Assembly (NCBI GenBank): GCA_009780115.1
Contig: WRAQ01000003.1
Span: 1-64,000 of the forward strand
Source: Lachnospiraceae bacterium
GTDB taxonomy: Bacteria > Bacillota > Clostridia > Lachnospirales > Lachnospiraceae
Length of the DNA stretch: 64,000 nucleotides
Direction: 5' to 3'
Position 1 is the first letter of the stretch. Each line of letters begins with the position of its first letter. A model generated the notes under the pieces. It was given only the letters and a program-made list of their open reading frames with translations, searched no databases and was not told the origin of the DNA. This document shows, piece after piece, positions 26,686 to 36,118 of the stretch. The position numbers were made by a program, and so were the translations under genes.

Positions 26686-27077
26686 TTTCGCTCCGCTTCC
26701 AAACGAATGATTTTTTTGGCACCTTCATTAATTTCATTTTGCATATTTCTAACATTTTTTTCCATATTTTCGAGCTTAATCTGCGAAGCAATCAATTCAT
26801 GCTTCAAATCATAAAGCTCTTTCTCTTTTAGTTTGATTTCTTCATCTTGTTCATCAATTTGCTTTTTCGCTTTAAAATAATCATCGGCAATATTAAGCTG
26901 TAAGAGGGTACTTTGACGCTCTAAAGGCTGGCGCCGGAAAGACTCGACTTTATTGTAATCAGCGATCTTGTTATTGATATAAGATGCAACTTTTTGAAGA
27001 TATTCTTCACTTTCGTATCCACTCAAAGTGAGAACTTTACCACCAATAATTACTTCCGTATCGGTTTTCCCTGCCAT
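26679..27077 (-). CDS. zapA: cell division protein ZapA
   Basis: ZapA binds FtsZ and bundles protofilaments in the Z-ring. The 132-residue protein has the N-terminal ZapA domain (TEVIIGGKVLTLSGYESEEYLQKVASYINNK region, residues 7-45). An alpha-helical coiled coil follows, rich in Glu and Lys (about 70-130), and is longer than in the E. coli protein. The gene lies between a hybrid kinase and the U32 gene on the minus strand, with only nine bases from the kinase stop codon. The zapA-U32 order is common in Firmicutes. Confidence 0.9.
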   Translation of the reverse strand: MAGKTDTEVIIGGKVLTLSGYESEEYLQKVASYINNKIADYNKVESFRRQPLERQSTLLQLNIADDYFKAKKQIDEQDEEIKLKEKELYDLKHELIASQIKLENMEKNVRNMQNEINEGAKKIIRLEAERKK

Positions 27078-27086
27078 GCTTTATCC

Positions 27087-30032
27087 TCATACATTTTCGA
27101 TTAGCTTATCGAGTTCATTCAAAAACCCGGGTACTTCAACATTTAATAATTCAATATCATTTTCGTTGCCTGCCTGCTCCAGCTTGAATGCGAAATGCGA
27201 CAACTCATCCCGGCCTACTATACGCAAAGCATTTTTGATTCCATGAATACTAATTACAAATGACTGCATATCATCACCGCGCCGGTAACCATTTTTGTGA
27301 ATTGTATCTATTGTTTCATAAGCTTTTTTTGCATCACGGACGAATATTTCCATAAATTCAGGCCCGATGTTGGCTGATTTCATTTCGATAGCTTTTTCTT
27401 TTTTTACTTTCTTTTTTTGCTTTCTTGCTTCAGCGATTACATCCGGCGGCTGCCGGTCGCGGATCAGCCTGTTCAAACAGGTATTAAGCTGCCTGATATC
27501 AATTGGTTTGGAGATGAAATCATCAAATCCGTTTGACAAAAACATTTCTGCCCGGCCGACTAAGGCGTTGGCAGTTAAAGCAACCACCGGATTTTTATAT
27601 CCCATTAACCGGATAAGTTTTGTCGTTTCCATTCCATCCATCTGCGGCATCATATGATCCATAAAGATGATGTCATAAGTATTACCGGCCCTTAATTTGT
27701 CGATAGCTTCAAAACCGCTGACAGCAGTATCAATTAAAAGCCCATACGGGGAAAGGAAACCTTTAGCGACATATAGGTTCGTATCCACGTCATCAACGAC
27801 AAGGACACTGCCGTATGGCATGTACTCACGAATCATATCGGCGCCTTTAACATATTTCCCGTGGAAACCAAACTTTTTGAGCTGTTCGACTACATCTTTT
27901 CCGATTGGTTCGGCACCATCATACCCTTGCCTGATACCCACTGTAAATACCGTACCGATACCTGCTTCACTATCTACTTTGATAATCCCGTTCATCATAT
28001 CTACCAAACGGCGGACAATACTCATGCCCAAACCAACACCCTCAACTAATTTGACAGAGTCTAAGCCTTCTTCGGTATTAAAACGGGTATATTCGTCAAA
28101 CATGATTTCTAACTGTTCTTCGGTCATACCGCGGCCGGTATCATTAATTATGAAGACCAGGTCAGCGTAATCCTCTCCCGGGTGAAATACTGTCGTTACT
28201 TTCAAACTGACCGACCCTTTATCAGTATATTTGAAAGCATTGGACAAAAGGTTGTTGAGGACTTGCTTAATCCTAAGTTCATCACCAATTAACTCAAAGG
28301 GAATCTTTTCATCAATTTCAAGTTCAAAATCAACCTCTTTGCTGCCAAGGCGCATGATATTGAGATGAACAGTATCATTTATCAAGCTGGGCACTTCATA
28401 TTTTACAGATTTAACTTCCATCTTGCCTGCTTCGATTTTGGATAAATCAAGCATATCATTAATAATATGTAGTAAGGTATATCCGGCATCGTGGATTTTG
28501 GACAACCCTTCTTGTACATTCGTTGACAGGGACGGGTCCTGTAATTGGATTTCTGCAACCCCCAATATAGCATTCATCGGGGTGCGGATTTCATGGCTCA
28601 TTGTAGCAAGGAAAGAAGTTTTGGCAAGGTTTGCTACTTCCGCCCTAATCCTTTGCTCTATTTCTTCCTGTAACTTGGAAATTACTTCTTTTTCCTCACG
28701 TAAATCCCTGGCATAACCAATCACAATATATTCTTCTTTGTGTTTCATCCGGATAAGGGTTACTTCACACGGCAACTGGGTACCATTTTCTTGCTGATGC
28801 ATCCACTCTAACCGGCAATACCCGTTTTCATAAGCTTTTTTGACTATATCAAGTGCTTTGTCGGACGAAAGGGTCCCGCAAGGCTGATATTCCGGCGAAA
28901 GTAAATGGAATTTTTCAATGAAATCCTGCTTATTCAGCATATTGAACATCCGCACCGCTTCGGCATTACAATCAACAAGTTCATACGCCGGATTCCAAAA
29001 AACCGTACATATTGGCATCGCATCCAGCATAAGCTGAGTTTTTTCAGTTGCTTCTATTTTTCCGCGATTGATTTTAATCAGGATTGAACTGAGAATCATA
29101 GCAAGGCCAAGCCCTAAAATTGACATAAACCAGGCCATGTTACGGATACTCACATAATACGCTTCATATGGTGTGACACTTCCTAAAAACCAGCCATTAT
29201 TAAGGCGCTTATAAAAAATCGATGAACGTTCACCCAAATAAGAATAGGACTCATACTCGCCAAACTCAATGCCGGCAAGCATGTCGGCGGCAATAATTTC
29301 ACCGTCATTTAAAAGATAAATCGAACGGCCAAGATATTCCGGCTCCGGATGGGCAATAATGTCTAAATTACTATTAAGCAATATCCCATAACTTTCGTCA
29401 GTAAGCCGGTTTTCAATAGCATATGAAATAATTCTCTCAATCATGATATCTAAGACGACGACACCTAGCTGATTCCCGTCGTCATCAAAAATCTGGCGGG
29501 CATAAGAAATAGCGACAATCCCCATCGACATATCCAGATATGGATCGGTAATACCAACACCGCCGTTTGCTTCTACGGCAGCGATATACCACGGCCGGTC
29601 CTGGGGGACATAATCATCATCAGGTATCCAGCCGTTCCCGGCATGGAACTGCCCGTCAAAAACATCAAAAACACCATAAGCACCCATGACATAAGACATC
29701 ATCTCATCATCTTCTGTCATATATTCAGTAACCGTATTCAGGTAATCACGGACAATATCAAAATCAACACCATGCATAATCATATGGCGGACCGATTCTG
29801 AAATATTTGCCAAGGTTGTTTTGGGTTCACGAAAATCTGCTTCTATGTAAGCCTGGGCATGGGTTAATGCACTTTCTGCTTCTTTTACTAAATGTTCACG
29901 GACAATTCTGCTTGCATAAAAATAACTAGTCCAAACCATTACAAAAAACGCAAAAAAAACAAATAGTACTTGAGTAGTACTTTTCATCAAGTTTTTGTCA
30001 GATTTAGTTTTCGTTATAATATTATTTATCAT
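27087..30032 (-). CDS. membrane hybrid histidine kinase (dCache-PAS-HisKA-HATPase-REC-Hpt)
   Basis: This is a sensor kinase of about 980 residues. A transmembrane helix near the N-terminus and another near residue 310 enclose a dCache-type extracytoplasmic sensor (RPWYIAAVEANGGVGITDPY region). A PAS domain (about 340-460) precedes HisKA with MSHEIRTPMN, where His is the phosphosite, then HATPase_c (GRGMTEEQ, VGLGMSIVRRL). A REC domain has its Asp in FMDHMMP, and a C-terminal Hpt-like helix bundle has SIHGIKN. All relay residues are in one protein, so a separate output regulator is needed but is not nearby. An ATG 15 codons earlier overlaps a TTGCAA-17-TAAACT promoter, so the start at 30032 is preferred, though neither has a good ribosome binding site. 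Confidence 0.85.
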   Translation of the reverse strand: MINNIITKTKSDKNLMKSTTQVLFVFFAFFVMVWTSYFYASRIVREHLVKEAESALTHAQAYIEADFREPKTTLANISESVRHMIMHGVDFDIVRDYLNTVTEYMTEDDEMMSYVMGAYGVFDVFDGQFHAGNGWIPDDDYVPQDRPWYIAAVEANGGVGITDPYLDMSMGIVAISYARQIFDDDGNQLGVVVLDIMIERIISYAIENRLTDESYGILLNSNLDIIAHPEPEYLGRSIYLLNDGEIIAADMLAGIEFGEYESYSYLGERSSIFYKRLNNGWFLGSVTPYEAYYVSIRNMAWFMSILGLGLAMILSSILIKINRGKIEATEKTQLMLDAMPICTVFWNPAYELVDCNAEAVRMFNMLNKQDFIEKFHLLSPEYQPCGTLSSDKALDIVKKAYENGYCRLEWMHQQENGTQLPCEVTLIRMKHKEEYIVIGYARDLREEKEVISKLQEEIEQRIRAEVANLAKTSFLATMSHEIRTPMNAILGVAEIQLQDPSLSTNVQEGLSKIHDAGYTLLHIINDMLDLSKIEAGKMEVKSVKYEVPSLINDTVHLNIMRLGSKEVDFELEIDEKIPFELIGDELRIKQVLNNLLSNAFKYTDKGSVSLKVTTVFHPGEDYADLVFIINDTGRGMTEEQLEIMFDEYTRFNTEEGLDSVKLVEGVGLGMSIVRRLVDMMNGIIKVDSEAGIGTVFTVGIRQGYDGAEPIGKDVVEQLKKFGFHGKYVKGADMIREYMPYGSVLVVDDVDTNLYVAKGFLSPYGLLIDTAVSGFEAIDKLRAGNTYDIIFMDHMMPQMDGMETTKLIRLMGYKNPVVALTANALVGRAEMFLSNGFDDFISKPIDIRQLNTCLNRLIRDRQPPDVIAEARKQKKKVKKEKAIEMKSANIGPEFMEIFVRDAKKAYETIDTIHKNGYRRGDDMQSFVISIHGIKNALRIVGRDELSHFAFKLEQAGNENDIELLNVEVPGFLNELDKLIENV

Positions 30033-30140
30033 ACTGTGAAAGTTTAACATAAAAATACAGATATTGCAATAAGTCAATCGTCATGTTTCGTAATTTTCTG
30101 CTTCGCTGAAGATTACAAAAGCGGCTTATAACAGTAACTG

Positions 30141-31142
30141 TCATGCTTCATACAAAATAATTCCAAGATGATGGTAGGCCAAGTCAGTTGCGACCCGTCC
30201 GCGGGGTGTCCGGTTAAGCAGGCCGTTTTTCAGTAAGTAAGGTTCATAAACATCTTCGATCGTCCCGGCATCTTCAGATATCGCCGCCGCAAGGGTATCA
30301 AGGCCGACCGGCCCGCCTTTAAATTTATTAATCAGGGTCATAAGCAGATTGCGGTCAATATGGTCAAGCCCTAATTTGTCGACATCCAATAAATCAAGGG
30401 CGATATCAGCCACTTCTTTGGTAATTATTCCATCATATTTTACTTGTGCAAAATCGCGGACACGTTTCAAAATCCGGTTGGCAAGACGGGGTGTACCCCG
30501 GCTGCGGCGGGCAAGTTCCCCGGCCCCGTCCTCCATGATTTTCACATTAAGGACCCGGGCAGAATGCATAATAATTATTTTCAGTTCTTCAATACTATAA
30601 AATTCCAGGCGGTGGATTACGCCGAAGCGGTCACGGAGAGGGGCGGTCAGCAAACCGGCGCGGGTAGTTGCGCCAACCAGGGTGAATTTCGGCAGCTCAA
30701 GGCGGATTGAGCGGGCTGATGCGCCCTTACCAATCATAATATCAATACTGTAATCTTCCATTGCGGGATAAAGAACTTCTTCTACTTGGCGGTTTAAGCG
30801 GTGGATTTCATCAATGAAAAGTAGGTCGCCTTCCTGGAGGTTGTTAAGAATCGCGGCTAATTCACCGGGTTTCTCAATTGCCGGGCCGCTGGTCACTTTC
30901 ATATTTACGCCCATTTCATTGGCGATAATACCGGCGAGGGTGGTCTTTCCCAAACCGGGGGGGCCATAAAAAAGGACGTGGTCGAGCGGTTCGTTTCGCT
31001 GCTTTGCCGCTTCCATATATATTTTCAAGTTGTCCTTCACTTTTGTCTGGCCGATATAATCAGCGAGTTTTTGCGGGCGAAGGGAGCCTTCTATTTTCAG
31101 GTCTTCTTCTTTGATGTTGGTTTCGATTATTCTTCCTGCCAT
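30141..31142 (-). CDS. ruvB: Holliday junction branch migration ATPase RuvB
   Basis: RuvB is the hexameric AAA+ motor that, with RuvA, moves Holliday junctions during recombination repair. The protein is 333 residues, the normal length. It shows Walker [10 protein letters not shown] (about 62-70), Walker [11 protein letters not shown], the sensor region [11 protein letters not shown] with the RDRFG motif, and the C-terminal winged helix ending in [12 protein letters not shown]. It follows ruvA on the same strand, but a family A repeat of about 115 bp separates them. RuvC is not present, as usual in Firmicutes, where RecU takes its place. Confidence 0.97.
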   Translation of the reverse strand: MAGRIIETNIKEEDLKIEGSLRPQKLADYIGQTKVKDNLKIYMEAAKQRNEPLDHVLFYGPPGLGKTTLAGIIANEMGVNMKVTSGPAIEKPGELAAILNNLQEGDLLFIDEIHRLNRQVEEVLYPAMEDYSIDIMIGKGASARSIRLELPKFTLVGATTRAGLLTAPLRDRFGVIHRLEFYSIEELKIIIMHSARVLNVKIMEDGAGELARRSRGTPRLANRILKRVRDFAQVKYDGIITKEVADIALDLLDVDKLGLDHIDRNLLMTLINKFKGGPVGLDTLAAAISEDAGTIEDVYEPYLLKNGLLNRTPRGRVATDLAYHHLGIILYEA

Positions 31143-31172
31143 GTTTTTCCTTTTTCACATACATTATAAATC

Positions 31173-31286
31173 GTAAGTCAGACAATAAACTCTCTCCGGA
31201 ACTACGGCCTAATTGGTTCAAATTCGCATTTTCTCTCGGGAAGAAGGCGGCCTAAGGTTCCTGCGAGATGTTTTTGTCTGTCTTAC
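31173..31286 (-). repeat. family A palindromic repeat, copy 2, between ruvA and ruvB
   Basis: This is a complete copy. On the minus strand it opens 10 bases after the ruvA stop codon with GTAAGACAGACAAAAACATC and ends with the TTGTCTGACTTAC tail. The inner ACGGCCTAATTGG and GGCGGCCTAAGG cores are both present. The operon must be transcribed through it to reach ruvB. Confidence 0.85.
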
Positions 31287-31295
31287 CTTTAATAA

Positions 31296-31907
31296 TCAGA
31301 ACAAGTTTTTTAATGCCTCTTTAAGAATAATGTCTGAAGTAGCATCTTCACCGGCGGTAATATTTTTCACTGCTTTCATCGCTTCGGTTGCGCCGTATCC
31401 GAGGGCAACAAGTGCTTCAATTGCTTCATTTTTTGCACTGCTTTCCAAAGCTGAGCTGCCAATATTTCCATATGAATTGCTTTCCCTTAGGGTTAAGGTA
31501 TCGTCAAGGGTTACTTTATCTTTCAGCTCCAAAATAAGGCGCTCGGCAGTTCGTTTCCCAATCCCCGGGGCTTTGGAAATCGCTTTGACATCAGCCGACA
31601 TAATCGCAAACTTAAGGTCGTCAGCACTCATAACTGAAAGAACGGCAAGCCCGCCTTTGGGGCCGATACCACTAACGGATATCAATTGCTTAAATGTATC
31701 CATATCATCTCTGGTAAAGAAACCATATAATAAAAACATGTCCTCCCGGACATAGGTATAGGTATAAAGGCGAATTTCCTGCCCGATACCGGGTAAAAGG
31801 TTCACTGTTCCGGCCGATATTTTTACTTCATAACCGATATTCCCGGTGTCTACCACGACACTATCTTCGTAAATCGCCAGGATTTCACCTTTGACAAATG
31901 CAATCAT
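31296..31907 (-). CDS. ruvA: Holliday junction binding protein RuvA
   Basis: RuvA binds four-way junctions as a tetramer and loads RuvB. The 203-residue sequence has the N-terminal OB-fold (VKGEILAIYEDSVVVDTGNIGYEV), the double helix-hairpin-helix domain (KQLISVSGIGPKGGLAVLS and KAPGIGKRTAERLILELKDK) and a C-terminal three-helix domain (EAIEALVALGYGATEAMKAV) that contacts RuvB. All parts look intact. It leads the ruvAB pair. Upstream are a short AT-rich gap and the family A repeat that follows helD. Confidence 0.97.
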   Translation of the reverse strand: MIAFVKGEILAIYEDSVVVDTGNIGYEVKISAGTVNLLPGIGQEIRLYTYTYVREDMFLLYGFFTRDDMDTFKQLISVSGIGPKGGLAVLSVMSADDLKFAIMSADVKAISKAPGIGKRTAERLILELKDKVTLDDTLTLRESNSYGNIGSSALESSAKNEAIEALVALGYGATEAMKAVKNITAGEDATSDIILKEALKNLF

Positions 31908-32013
31908 AGTTTTGCCCTGCTCTTTCTAAGAGGTTGTTACATGGATAAAATTATATTTCATTTTTCTTATAAAAGCAATGTTCTTTTGCTCCACCATGAA
32001 CAACTATAATATT

Positions 32014-32142
32014 GTAAGCCAGACAATAAACTCTCGAACCAAACTTTTGGTTTCGTTGCATACGGTCTAATTGGTTCTAATTCACATTTTTTCTCGGGAA
32101 GAAGGCGACCTAAGGCAACTGCGAGATGTTTTTGTCTGTCTG
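32014..32142 (-). repeat. family A palindromic repeat, copy 3, 3' to helD
   Basis: This complete copy begins 7 bases after the helD stop codon on the minus strand and ends at GTAAGCC (32014). It is longer than its relatives because of an inserted AACCAAACTTTTGGTT palindrome (32037-32052) near the tail. The same palindrome type sits at other positions in other copies. Confidence 0.85.
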
Positions 32143-32148
32143 AAGGAC

Positions 32149-34233
32149 CTAACATCTAAGTACATATAATTCGTGCAAGGCCCTGGTGGCGGCGACGTAG
32201 AGTAGTTTTGCTTCTTTCGGGCTTGATAGTTTGCTGATTCGTTCGGGGTTCCAGAGGATGACAGCATCAAACTCAAGCCCTTTAACCAGGCGTACCGGCA
32301 GGATTGTAAGACCGGAATTACTATTCGCAGCTAATGCCCCGCGAGGTGCTAACAGGCCGGAAGATTCATTTAATAACAGGCGTACTTTTTCCGCTTCGCC
32401 CTCATCCCGGCAGATTACCGCTATCGTCTGGTATCCCCGCCCCCTTATCTGGCCGGTTAGCTCATCTACCCGGGCGGCCATCTCACCCGTCCCCCAAAAC
32501 TCTTCTTCGCAAACCGCAAGGCCATGTCGAATAACAGGTGTTATTTTATATAATCCAGCCGAAGCTTTTTCAAGAATCTGCCCGGCATATTCCGATATCT
32601 CAATCGTATTACGATAGCTTTTGGCAAGCAGTTTAAATTTGTCTTTTGGCCCGGTCAGGAAAAAAGAACTAATTTCCTGCCAGTCATTCATTCCGGTTTC
32701 ATAATTAATATTTTGGCTTACATCACCCATAATCGTAAAATAACAAGCAGGAAGTACCTGCTTCAGCACATAATAAAGACTGCTTCCGAAATCCTGGGCT
32801 TCATCAATAAATAATAAGCTAAATTCTTCATCGGCTGTCTTTTGAAAGATCCGATAATAAATCAAAACCATTGCGGCAATATCATAGATATCAAAGCAAC
32901 CTTTTTTAATTGCAGTTTGGAATAATAAATCTTCTGTCGATAAGCTTTCTAGAAACTCCTGATAAAGCCCGGTGACAGTCACTTTCGGGAATTTATTAAG
33001 GCAAAAGCGCCGGTATTTTTTCCTTCTTTTGTCAATTTCTTCTTTTTCATAGATGCCAATTAAGGATTTTATCCGTGCCATTATCCGCTCATCCATCGTC
33101 ATGAGCAAACGGTAAGCTGAATAATGTTCATTTTCATGATAAAGTGAATAGTTTCCGCTTTCTGTTATTAATATGCCAAATTCATTATCATTTACTGCCG
33201 CAAGACTAACATAAGAAGCTTTTTTATCCCTTAAAAATTGTTCCAGTTTTTGCATGAAATCAAACCCGCTTCGTTCCCGCGCATCGGGTTTGTCAGCGAC
33301 TAGTTTGTATTTATCCTTCCATTCTTTCCTAAGTAACTTGATAAACAACTCATCCATCCGCAGACGTTTGTTTTTGCTGACATCAAGTTCCGGCAAACCG
33401 CTGGTGATATAGTCAAGCAAAATATCGCTGGAACCAACAACACAAAACTCATTCGGTTCAAACCGTTCCTTATAATTGTACAAAATATATGACATCCGGT
33501 GGATTGCCACCGTTGTTTTGCCGCTGCCGGCCACCCCCTGGACGATTAGGTTTGCATAAGGCGATTCACGAATGATAGCATTTTGCTCTTTTTGAATCGT
33601 TGCAATGATTTCGCCCAGAACAGCTTCTTTATTTTTGGATAAATATTTAACCAACAAATCATCGTTTGCGGTGACATCGCTGTCATAATAACCATTTAAT
33701 TGCCCCGCTTCGATATCGTAAGTCCGCTTTAAGTGCAATTCAATCGGGATGGCCGTTTCATCAGGAAGCAAATAACTTCCGGGCCCGATTTCATTTTCGT
33801 AATAAACCGATGAGACCGGCGCCCGCCAATCGGCAACAATTATCTCGGTCCGGTTTTTGAAAACACCGTTTCTTCCAATATAAAGACTTTCTTGCGTATC
33901 ATCCTTGCCGGTGATGCTGTCTTTATCCGCAAAACTATCTTTACCCGTTTTTTTAATCTCAATATCAGTATAATCAATCCGGCCGAAATACGGGCGGTTC
34001 CAAGCCGCCTGATTCTTCCTTAATTGATTTTCAGCATTTTCTTCAAGGCTGCGTGATGTTACCATCCGGTCATAAAGCTCGACATCACCGCCATGTAAGG
34101 CTTTTAACAGCTCCCTTGTTTCATCATGCCTTTTTTCATATTCAAATTCATAGGCGGTAATGTTTTTCCCGATAATGAGACGGGCTTCATTAAAAAATTC
34201 AATTTCCTTGTTATATTCCAAATCTCCAGTCAT
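32149..34233 (-). CDS. HelD-like UvrD-family helicase (RNA polymerase recycling factor)
   Basis: This is a 694-residue superfamily 1 ATPase. The long N-terminal helical arm (residues 1-70), the RNA polymerase-binding segment with ADWRAPVSSVYYE near 135, and Walker A GVAGSGKTTVAIHR near 235 match HelD, which releases stalled or idle RNA polymerase. Walker B is LLFIDEAQDF near 475. The C-terminal helicase motifs include VRLVKGLEFDAVILWNP and YVAATRALHELY. It is similar in size to the clostridial HelD group and somewhat shorter than B. subtilis HelD. AGGAGG precedes the ATG. It is divergent from the histidine phosphatase gene. Confidence 0.88.
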   Translation of the reverse strand: MTGDLEYNKEIEFFNEARLIIGKNITAYEFEYEKRHDETRELLKALHGGDVELYDRMVTSRSLEENAENQLRKNQAAWNRPYFGRIDYTDIEIKKTGKDSFADKDSITGKDDTQESLYIGRNGVFKNRTEIIVADWRAPVSSVYYENEIGPGSYLLPDETAIPIELHLKRTYDIEAGQLNGYYDSDVTANDDLLVKYLSKNKEAVLGEIIATIQKEQNAIIRESPYANLIVQGVAGSGKTTVAIHRMSYILYNYKERFEPNEFCVVGSSDILLDYITSGLPELDVSKNKRLRMDELFIKLLRKEWKDKYKLVADKPDARERSGFDFMQKLEQFLRDKKASYVSLAAVNDNEFGILITESGNYSLYHENEHYSAYRLLMTMDERIMARIKSLIGIYEKEEIDKRRKKYRRFCLNKFPKVTVTGLYQEFLESLSTEDLLFQTAIKKGCFDIYDIAAMVLIYYRIFQKTADEEFSLLFIDEAQDFGSSLYYVLKQVLPACYFTIMGDVSQNINYETGMNDWQEISSFFLTGPKDKFKLLAKSYRNTIEISEYAGQILEKASAGLYKITPVIRHGLAVCEEEFWGTGEMAARVDELTGQIRGRGYQTIAVICRDEGEAEKVRLLLNESSGLLAPRGALAANSNSGLTILPVRLVKGLEFDAVILWNPERISKLSSPKEAKLLYVAATRALHELYVLRC

Positions 34234-34284
34234 GGCTTTTTCCTCCTGCTAGATATAACTATAGTTGATAAAAAAAAATAATAC

Positions 34285-34313
34285 TAGACTTTCATTTTTT
34301 TTTATGTTACAAT
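34285..34313 (+). promoter_or_regulatory. promoter of the histidine phosphatase gene
   Basis: TAGACT (34285-34290), a 17-bp T-rich spacer and TACAAT (34308-34313) form a fair sigma-A promoter on the plus strand, in the divergent gap with helD. The predicted start is near 34320. Confidence 0.5.
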
Positions 34314-34328
34314 GGTAACTGAAGGTGC

Positions 34329-34355
34329 GCCTATTTTCGAAAAATAGGCTTTTTT
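34329..34355 (+). terminator. intrinsic terminator in the 5' leader of the histidine phosphatase gene
   Basis: GCCTATTTT/AAAATAGGC forms a 9-bp stem with a three-base loop and is followed by six T. It lies between the predicted transcription start and the ATG at 34389, so it would act as an attenuator. No obvious antiterminator partner is seen in the short leader. Confidence 0.65.
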
Positions 34356-34388
34356 ATTGCATTTATTGCAAATGAAGGGAAATTACTT

Positions 34389-35174
34389 ATGAAAATTATT
34401 CTTATCCGCCACGGCGACCCCGATTACGCAAACGACAGCTTAACTGAAAAGGGCCGGCGCGAAGCCACTCTTTTAGCCGGGCGGGTTGCAAAATGGAAAG
34501 TCACCGGTTTTTACTCTTCTCCATTGGGACGGGCAGTCGAAACCGCTTCATTCTGCATGAAAAAATCAGACCGGAAAATAATAATGTGCGATTGGTTAAA
34601 GGAATTTTATTTTCCCGTCACTGACCCGGTCTCCGGCCGGTTTGGTGTACCCTGGGATTTCGTGCCGTCATTCCGGACTAATGAGCCTTTATTTTATGAC
34701 CGCACAGGTTGGCCCGGTGCCAAAGTTATGCAGTCGGCCCCGGAAATAAAGGACAAATATTCCGAGGTTTGTACCGAGCTTGACAAGTTACTCGCCAAAT
34801 ATGGTTATCTCCGTGACGGCGGTTTTTACCGTGTCCCGGGAAAAAAAGAAGTTTTCATTAAAGAAACAGCCGCACCGGGAAGCACCGCTGCTTCTTTCCA
34901 TTCCGACGAAGACGAAGATGTTATCGTAATGTTTTGCCATCTTGGCATCATCTCGGTGTTATTATCGCATTTACTGGGAATTCCTTTTCCCCTAGTCCCC
35001 CATAGTTTTTACCTCGCCCCGACTTCAGTCACTATCCTGGGAAGTGAAGAACGCTGGAGCAACGAAGCTGCTTTCCGGATTCAAGTCGCCGGTGATACTA
35101 CTCACCTTTATACCGGCGGTGAGCCTATTTCTTGCGCCGGCGCGTATTTTAGTGCCTTTCAGGAATATATATAA
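34389..35174 (+). CDS. histidine phosphatase superfamily protein
   Basis: This 261-residue member of the phosphoglycerate mutase-like branch has LIRHGDPDY at the N-terminus, with the phospho-acceptor His at residue 8, and the second catalytic His in the MFCHLGIISVLL segment near residue 185. SSPLGRAVETA near residue 43 supplies the conserved Arg. It is most like broad-specificity phosphatases acting on small phosphate esters. The protein is longer than minimal members because of a central insertion (about 85-150). No signal peptide is seen. It is the only plus-strand gene between 1 and 37 kb, and a strong hairpin in its leader suggests regulated expression. Confidence 0.85.
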   Translation: MKIILIRHGDPDYANDSLTEKGRREATLLAGRVAKWKVTGFYSSPLGRAVETASFCMKKSDRKIIMCDWLKEFYFPVTDPVSGRFGVPWDFVPSFRTNEPLFYDRTGWPGAKVMQSAPEIKDKYSEVCTELDKLLAKYGYLRDGGFYRVPGKKEVFIKETAAPGSTAASFHSDEDEDVIVMFCHLGIISVLLSHLLGIPFPLVPHSFYLAPTSVTILGSEERWSNEAAFRIQVAGDTTHLYTGGEPISCAGAYFSAFQEYI

Positions 35175-35181
35175 TATCGGC

Positions 35182-35228
35182 TTTTGCTGGATGGGGAATT
35201 GCGAAGCAATTTCCTATCCAGTAAAAAA
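35182..35228 (+). repeat. family C palindromic repeat, copy 1
   Basis: CTGGATGGGGAATTGC, a GAA loop and GCAATTTCCTATCCAG form a 16-bp imperfect stem followed by GTAAAAAA. It begins eight bases after the stop codon of the histidine phosphatase. A degenerate partial copy follows at 35251-35277. A nearly identical copy lies at 47495-47542. Confidence 0.75.
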
Positions 35229-35280
35229 GCGGCGCGCTGCCGCGTCACTTCTAAGAGAATTGCAAGCAAATTCCTATGTG

Positions 35281-35321
35281 GAAATAAAAGAGCTGGCTCA
35301 AACTTACGTTTTTACCAGCTC
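35281..35321 (-). terminator. terminator of the sigma-like gene, inside a hairpin-rich gap
   Basis: GAGCTGG/CCAGCTC (35290-35321) is followed on the minus strand by UUUUAUUU. The 296-bp gap (35175-35470) also holds GCGGC/GCCGC and GTAGCA/TGCTAC stems and AT-rich DNA but no reading frame that I would call. Confidence 0.55.
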
Positions 35322-35470
35322 AGTGTAAAAGGGGAATTTTACCGAGATTCATGTAGCACTCGTTTGCTACAAATTTAATATAACACAGTTTAAAAAATAA
35401 TGCAAGTACTTTTTTAAATTTTATTTTCCAATTTTATTTATTTCTTTCATTTTTTCCCAAACGCTTATTT

Positions 35471-36109
35471 TTAGCTAATTATTTCCAAAATATCATCACC
35501 GGCCATCGAAATTGCCTCAACTATTTCATCAACCGAATACTTGCCCTCATCAGCAAGTTCCAAAACTGTCACTTTCCGCCCAAATGCTTCCGCTAATTCT
35601 TTCGCCGCATCAGCGATGGCATTTACTCGTTCAACCATTTGCTTATCAACATTCCGGTTATCTGCCGTTTCCGAAATCAAAACCTCCATCGCTTCTTTTA
35701 TCAAACGATGCAAATCAGCTTCAGCCGCATCTGTATTCGCGGCAAGAACGACATTACCCTCCCCGATTAAATCCTCTAGTAATACGCCTTGGCCGGCATA
35801 TAATTTCGCAATTTGAACTACTTCATTAAGATAATAAGGCGGTTTATGCTGTTCCGCCAACAATTTAAGATAGTCCTTCAGAAAATCTTTTTCTTCGGCG
35901 GTCAGGTAATCATCAAGGTTAACCGCTTCATCAAGGCCAATTTTGTGCTTTTTCAAATAATCGTATATTAATTCATATTGCCCTTCACTTAAAGCAAAGC
36001 AAGAAAAAATTTCATTTACCTGCTTAGCAGTAATTAAATTACCCTGTTCTTTTGCTGACCTGCGTGCCTTTTCCAGGGCTTCGGCAAATTCAAGTTCTTT
36101 TTTATCCAC
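35471..36109 (-). CDS. sigma-70-like protein with region 1.1 but without the DNA-binding regions
   Basis: Residues 10-55 (NLITAKQVNEIFSCFAL, then IYDYLKKHKIGL) match sigma-A region 1.1. Residues 95-121 (VVQIAKLYAGQGVLLEDLIGEGNVVL) match regions 2.1-2.2, which in true sigma factors read like VVSIAKRY....LDLIQEGN and bind the beta-prime coiled coil. Residues 155-205 resemble region 3 (AFGRKVTVLELADEGKYSVDEIV). The YKFSTYAxWWIRQ stretch of regions 2.3-2.4 and all of region 4 are absent. The 212-residue protein could thus touch RNA polymerase but not recognise a promoter. It may be a competitor, chaperone or anti-sigma-like factor. A complete primary-type sigma without region 1.1 is encoded at 48604. 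The function is inferred, but the similarity itself is clear. Confidence 0.72.
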   Translation of the reverse strand: MDKKELEFAEALEKARRSAKEQGNLITAKQVNEIFSCFALSEGQYELIYDYLKKHKIGLDEAVNLDDYLTAEEKDFLKDYLKLLAEQHKPPYYLNEVVQIAKLYAGQGVLLEDLIGEGNVVLAANTDAAEADLHRLIKEAMEVLISETADNRNVDKQMVERVNAIADAAKELAEAFGRKVTVLELADEGKYSVDEIVEAISMAGDDILEIIS

Positions 36110-36118
36110 TTTAATCTC

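Noticed and set aside
30033..30077. Earlier start of the membrane hybrid kinase
   Set aside because: The 15 codons overlap a TTGCAA-17-TAAACT promoter-like sequence and are not hydrophobic like the following helix. Kept only as an alternative.
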